DNA of 9,133 nucleotides from Bacteroidales bacterium (GTDB taxonomy: Bacteria; Bacteroidota; Bacteroidia; Bacteroidales; ML635J-15), in the NCBI GenBank assembly GCA_017997855.1, contig JAGOEF010000050.1:1-9133 (forward strand), given 5' to 3'. The position numbers and the translations under genes were made by a program. Under the pieces are notes generated by a model. It did no database searches. It was not told where the DNA came from and saw only the letters and a program-made list of their open reading frames with translations. This document shows, piece after piece, positions 6,613-9,133 of this stretch. Within the stretch, counting starts at the first letter, position 1. Each line of letters begins with the position of its first letter.

Positions 6613-6620
6613 CAAATATA
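6613..6620 (-). promoter_or_regulatory. Candidate -7 box of the porQ-cmk-ispH promoter
   Basis: On the minus strand this reads TATATTTG, a full match to TAnnTTTG, 18 bases before the porQ GTG. A TTTG at 6635-6632 lies only 11 bases upstream of it, too close for a -33 box, and no good -33 box is visible at 19-21 bases. The 81-base gap to the HD gene shows no clear terminator, so readthrough from the upstream operon is possible. Confidence 0.45.
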
Positions 6621-6675
6621 AATTAAATATTCAAACGCACCGGTTGCCGTATTATTGTATGTGCAACAAAAGGTA

Positions 6676-7329
6676 TCAGAATTTACATCCCCATTCCTTA
6701 TAAAATTGTTCCAGATAAATCAGCATGAAATCGTGGCGTTGTGCCGCAATTCTGCGCCCTTCGTCGGTGTTCATACGGTCTTTCAGTAAGAGAAGTTTTT
6801 CGTAGAAATGATGAATTGCCGAGCTGTCGGTGTTGCGATATTCTTCGGCAGACGCATAGATTTTAGGGCTAGTCTCAGGATTGAACATCATTCGATTTTT
6901 TGCTCCGCTGTAGCTGAAAGTGCGGGCAATACCTATGGCACCCAGGGCATCGAGTCGGTCGGCATCCTGCACACACATACCTTCGGGGCTGTGCATGGGG
7001 GTATGGGTTTGCGAACCCTTAAACGACAAGGTCGATACAATGGCATCAATGTGGGCAATGGCCTCGGCTGGTACTCCGGTTTGCTGCAACAAACTCAGGG
7101 CGGCTTCTTTACCACCGGTAAGGTGCAGCAGTTTATCATCGTCGTGTTCATGGAGCAAGGCAGCGAGCGTACAGATATATGAATCGGCTCCCTGGCAAGA
7201 GGCCAGATGCAGCGACATGATTTTCACCCTTTCGATGTGGTACCAGTCGTGGCCGCTGGTGTCGGATGCAAACAGTTGTTTCACCCTACGTTCGACTGTT
7301 GTTACGTGCTGTTGCTGCTTGGCTGTCAT
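6676..7329 (-). CDS. HD-domain phosphohydrolase, YedJ-like, with HE in place of HD
   Basis: A 217-residue cytoplasmic protein related to E. coli YedJ. The expected HD-superfamily ligands are a first His in HDWYHIERV (H27 or H31), then LAALLHEHDDDKL, and a final Asp in VQDADRLDALGAIGIAR (D124). This last motif is nearly identical to the YedJ form. The doublet that should be HD (residues 60-61) is HE, encoded by CAT GAA. Acidic residues follow at 63-65. These proteins are predicted metal-dependent phosphohydrolases; the substrate is unknown. The ATG at 7329 overlaps the stop of the preceding gene in an ATGA arrangement, preferred over a TTG 48 bases upstream. It is the last gene of the unit. 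Confidence 0.85.
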   Translation of the reverse strand: MTAKQQQHVTTVERRVKQLFASDTSGHDWYHIERVKIMSLHLASCQGADSYICTLAALLHEHDDDKLLHLTGGKEAALSLLQQTGVPAEAIAHIDAIVSTLSFKGSQTHTPMHSPEGMCVQDADRLDALGAIGIARTFSYSGAKNRMMFNPETSPKIYASAEEYRNTDSSAIHHFYEKLLLLKDRMNTDEGRRIAAQRHDFMLIYLEQFYKEWGCKF

Positions 7330-7814
7330 GATTCGGTTTGCTGAAGGGTTGAGAATATTTCGTACACTACCGGACAAACACCGGCATTTTTCAGGCTGAG
7401 GTCAATAATCTGATAAAAATTAACCCGGTCGGTATGCGGGTATTCACGACATGCCCTTGGCCGGGCATCATACACCGAGCAATAGTTATCGCTGCCCAGA
7501 AAGGGGCATGGCATGGTTTTAAAAACAAAGTCACCATCTTCGTCAATACGCAGGTATTGTTCGGTAAAACTGCCGGCTTTCAGTTTCAGGCGACGCGCCA
7601 GCCTTTCGATATCGGTAGTCGTAATGCGCGGGCCCAAACTCCGGCAGCAATTACCGCAGCTTAAACAATCGTATTTAGCGAAAAAGGCATCGTGGAGGCC
7701 GTGTACCTTATCGTCGAGTGTGCGTTTATTGAACTTTTTAAGCTTCACCGCTAAACGGCGATAACCTGCTTCGCGTTTTACCATCATTCCCCGTAATTCG
7801 GCTGGCGAAATCAT
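7326..7814 (-). CDS. YkgJ-family cysteine cluster protein
   Basis: A 162-residue protein with the eight-cysteine pattern of the YkgJ/CxxCxxCC family. The cysteines are C50, C53, C56 and C57 (CLSCGNCC), C103 in MPCPFL, C112 in YCSVYDARP, C122 in ACREYP and C147 in GVCPVV. The family is thought to bind zinc or an iron-sulphur cluster, but no reaction is established. The start is the ATG at 7814, whose ATGA overlaps the stop of the EamA gene. A longer frame from a GTG at 7922 would overlap that gene by over 100 bases and was not used. The stop overlaps the HD gene in the same ATGA way. Confidence 0.9.
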   Translation of the reverse strand: MISPAELRGMMVKREAGYRRLAVKLKKFNKRTLDDKVHGLHDAFFAKYDCLSCGNCCRSLGPRITTTDIERLARRLKLKAGSFTEQYLRIDEDGDFVFKTMPCPFLGSDNYCSVYDARPRACREYPHTDRVNFYQIIDLSLKNAGVCPVVYEIFSTLQQTES

Positions 7815-8713
7815 GAATTTCCGTTGCGGTTGGTTCCAATTTGCGAAATAAAAACCCCGGCAACCACAACCAGCATTCCTACAATGCGACGGGCATCGAC
7901 ACTTTCGTCGAGTACCCACCACGAAATGATGATAGTAAACACGGGTATCATATTGGTGAAAATATTCACCTTGGTAATCTTCATAAACTTAAGGGCATAC
8001 ATGTAGAACATGAAAGCAATGGTAGAAGCAAAAATGCCAAGTTTTACAATTGGGAATACGGCTTTACTCACCCATCCTGCCGTTAATATCTGCTGGTAAT
8101 CGAAAATAAGTACCAGGGGGAGAAACATAACGGCCCCCATAAGACTTTGCCAGAAAATAACCGTGAAAACCGAATAATTCCCGGGAAGTCGCTTTATCAT
8201 CACACTATAACCCAAGGCTGCAAGCACCGCTAATGAAAGAAACAACAACCCCTCGACAGAAATTTGCAGCTCAAACTGGTTGTTGAAGACAATATAGCCA
8301 ATACCCAGCATCGAAAGTACAATTCCCAAAATATTGAACAGACTCACCTTTTCGCGCAGAAAATAATACGCTGCAAAAGGCGTAAACAGAGGAATAGTCG
8401 AAATTATAACAGCCGCTGTGGAAGCGTCAACCTTATCAAGTCCGCTGGTTTCGCCGATAAAATACAGGAAGGGTTCAAAAAATGCCAGCAGGAAAAATGC
8501 CGGCAAATGCTTTAATTCAACTTTGATTTGCTTTTTTGTGGCAAGCAAAACCAGCAACATAAATGCTGCCGAGATGGCTGTTCTGAAAAATATCACCGTC
8601 AGGGGACCATAATAGGCCAGCGCCACCTTTGCCCAAATATAAGAATACGCCCACAAGATCATCGAAATGGTGAGCAGCGGGTAAATTACAAACAACTGAT
8701 GCTTTCGGTTCAT
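7811..8713 (-). CDS. EamA/DMT-family inner-membrane transporter
   Basis: A 300-residue protein with about ten hydrophobic segments in two repeats of five, the standard plan of the drug/metabolite transporter superfamily with two EamA domains. Landmarks of the first half are ILWAYSYIWAKVAL and IFFRTAISAAFMLL near the N-terminus and the Ile/Leu-rich segment STAAVIISTIPLFTPF. In the second half, IFASTIAFMFYMYALKFM and NMIPVFTIIISWWVLDE correspond to the repeat, and the protein ends in a short charged tail. Such proteins export or import small metabolites across the cytoplasmic membrane; the substrate cannot be told from sequence. The ATG at 8713 is the first in frame. It heads a unit with the YkgJ-type and HD genes, but no functional link between the three is known to me. 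Confidence 0.93.
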   Translation of the reverse strand: MNRKHQLFVIYPLLTISMILWAYSYIWAKVALAYYGPLTVIFFRTAISAAFMLLVLLATKKQIKVELKHLPAFFLLAFFEPFLYFIGETSGLDKVDASTAAVIISTIPLFTPFAAYYFLREKVSLFNILGIVLSMLGIGYIVFNNQFELQISVEGLLFLSLAVLAALGYSVMIKRLPGNYSVFTVIFWQSLMGAVMFLPLVLIFDYQQILTAGWVSKAVFPIVKLGIFASTIAFMFYMYALKFMKITKVNIFTNMIPVFTIIISWWVLDESVDARRIVGMLVVVAGVFISQIGTNRNGNS

Positions 8714-8720
8714 AATGGCG

Positions 8721-8728
8721 CAAAGATA
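8721..8728 (-). promoter_or_regulatory. Candidate -7 box for the EamA-YkgJ-HD operon
   Basis: On the minus strand this reads TATCTTTG, a full match to TAnnTTTG. It ends only 7 bases before the EamA ATG, so transcription would begin at or within a few bases of the start codon. No TTTG is seen 19-21 bases upstream, so the call rests on the -7 box alone. Confidence 0.45.
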
Positions 8729-8803
8729 AGCGAGGTTTTGGTTCTCTGGTTAAAAAAGTGTTTGCTTATGACAAAAACCGAACCGAATGTGCATGGTATG
8801 GTG

Positions 8804-8831
8804 TTTGCAATTATCAAATTCCCTATATTTG
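8804..8831 (+). promoter_or_regulatory. Candidate promoter for the exported protein gene at 8900
   Basis: TTTG at 8804-8807 and TATATTTG at 8824-8831, a full match to the -7 consensus. The spacer is 16 bases, shorter than the usual 19-21. Transcription would start near 8836-8839, giving a leader of about 60 bases. The rest of the divergent gap 8714-8899 shows no other clear element. Confidence 0.45.
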
Positions 8832-8885
8832 GACATTCAATAAACACTGAACTTTGTAATAAAGTGCTATACGGATTGATTTTAC

Positions 8886-8914
8886 GAAAAAACTGATTTA
8901 TGAAAAAACTGATT
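8886..8914 (+). repeat. 13-bp direct repeat spanning a start codon
   Basis: GAAAAAACTGATT occurs at 8886-8898 and again at 8902-8914, a period of 16 bases. The second copy begins at the G of the ATG (8900-8902) and encodes the first lysines of the signal peptide. It may be a small local duplication. Confidence 0.8.
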
Positions 8915-9133
8915 CTATCGATGGTTCTGCTGGTTTCAGCCACCGGTTTGTTTGCGCAATCTGATTATACAATTGTAACCGATTCTTCAACCGGCAACAA
9001 GTATATGCTGGGAGAGGTCAAAAAAGCTGATTTCGACAACGAATTATGCAGTTCGTGGTTTTATGAAGAGTACGAAAACTACCATCCCAACCCCGAAATT
9101 ATTGCAAAGCTGAAAAATTCGTTGCCGCCATCG
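8900..9133 (+). CDS. Exported protein, N-terminal part; possibly thioredoxin-like
   Basis: The first 78 residues of a gene that runs past the window edge. Residues 1-19 are a signal peptide (MKKLILSMVLLVSATGLFA, likely cleavage before Q20), so the product is exported to the periplasm or beyond. The mature part reads TDSSTGNKYMLGEVKKADF, then CSSWFYEEYENYHPNPEII and a short Leu/Lys segment. The WF...Y..Y.P.......L pattern recalls the region before the active site of Bacteroidota thioredoxin-family proteins, as I remember them. The active-site motif would lie outside the window, so this is a guess. C50 is the only cysteine so far. It is transcribed away from the EamA operon. Confidence 0.7.
   Translation, partial: MKKLILSMVLLVSATGLFAQSDYTIVTDSSTGNKYMLGEVKKADFDNELCSSWFYEEYENYHPNPEIIAKLKNSLPPS

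Noticed and set aside
7330..7377. Earlier TTG start for the HD hydrolase
   Set aside because: It overlaps the upstream gene by about 50 bases, whereas the ATG at 7329 gives the same ATGA junction seen at the previous gene boundary.
7815..7922. N-terminal extension of the YkgJ-type protein with extra cysteines (several C residues in a short Arg-rich stretch)
   Set aside because: It starts at a GTG inside the EamA gene and would overlap it by more than 100 bases. The ATG at 7814 gives an ATGA junction and keeps all eight family cysteines, so the extension is a reading-frame shadow.
1..9133. CRISPR arrays, insertion sequences, phage genes or attachment sites
   Set aside because: No regularly spaced repeats, transposase or integrase motifs, or target duplications were seen; the tRNA-Cys 3' end is followed by a terminator, not by an integrated element.

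Overview
The window reads as chromosomal DNA of a member of the Bacteroidota, most likely order Bacteroidales. Three things point there: a type IX secretion gene (porQ) in a porQ-cmk-ispH block; promoters of the Bacteroidota form (TTTG, about 19-21 bases, then TAnnTTTG) in place of E. coli-type -35/-10 boxes; and the lack of clear Shine-Dalgarno sequences. I see no insertion sequence, phage gene, CRISPR array or integration scar. Most genes are housekeeping or conserved accessory genes packed with very small gaps or overlaps.

Layout, left to right. (1) Plus strand, 1-654: the 3' end of a family 9 glycosyltransferase (heptosyltransferase type) overlaps a 62-residue cysteine-rich CWC-family gene. 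A near-consensus promoter in the end of that gene drives tRNA-Cys(GCA), which ends at a strong hairpin terminator. (2) Minus strand, 674-2474: an ECF-like sigma factor gene overlaps a membrane anti-sigma gene whose periplasmic end is a TonB C-terminal domain. The terminator after the tRNA can serve both strands. (3) Plus strand, 2586-3882: a YhbP-like flavin-fold protein overlaps a class I rRNA-type methyltransferase. (4) Minus strand, 3902-6594: porQ, cmk and ispH, tightly coupled. (5) Minus strand, 6676-8713: an EamA transporter, a YkgJ-type cysteine cluster protein and an HD-domain hydrolase, joined by two ATGA stop/start overlaps. (6) Plus strand, 8900 to the edge: the start of an exported protein, possibly a thioredoxin-like protein.

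The most distinctive element is the sigma/anti-sigma pair. The anti-sigma protein has a cytoplasmic zinc-binding anti-sigma motif, one membrane helix, a linker of about 190 residues and a TonB C-terminal domain. It could couple sigma-factor release to contact with an outer-membrane TonB-dependent protein. Other points of note are an HD hydrolase whose HD doublet reads HE, several non-ATG starts, and promoter boxes so close to start codons that transcripts may be leaderless or nearly so. No intergenic stretch exceeds 300 bases; the longest is the divergent gap at 8714-8899.
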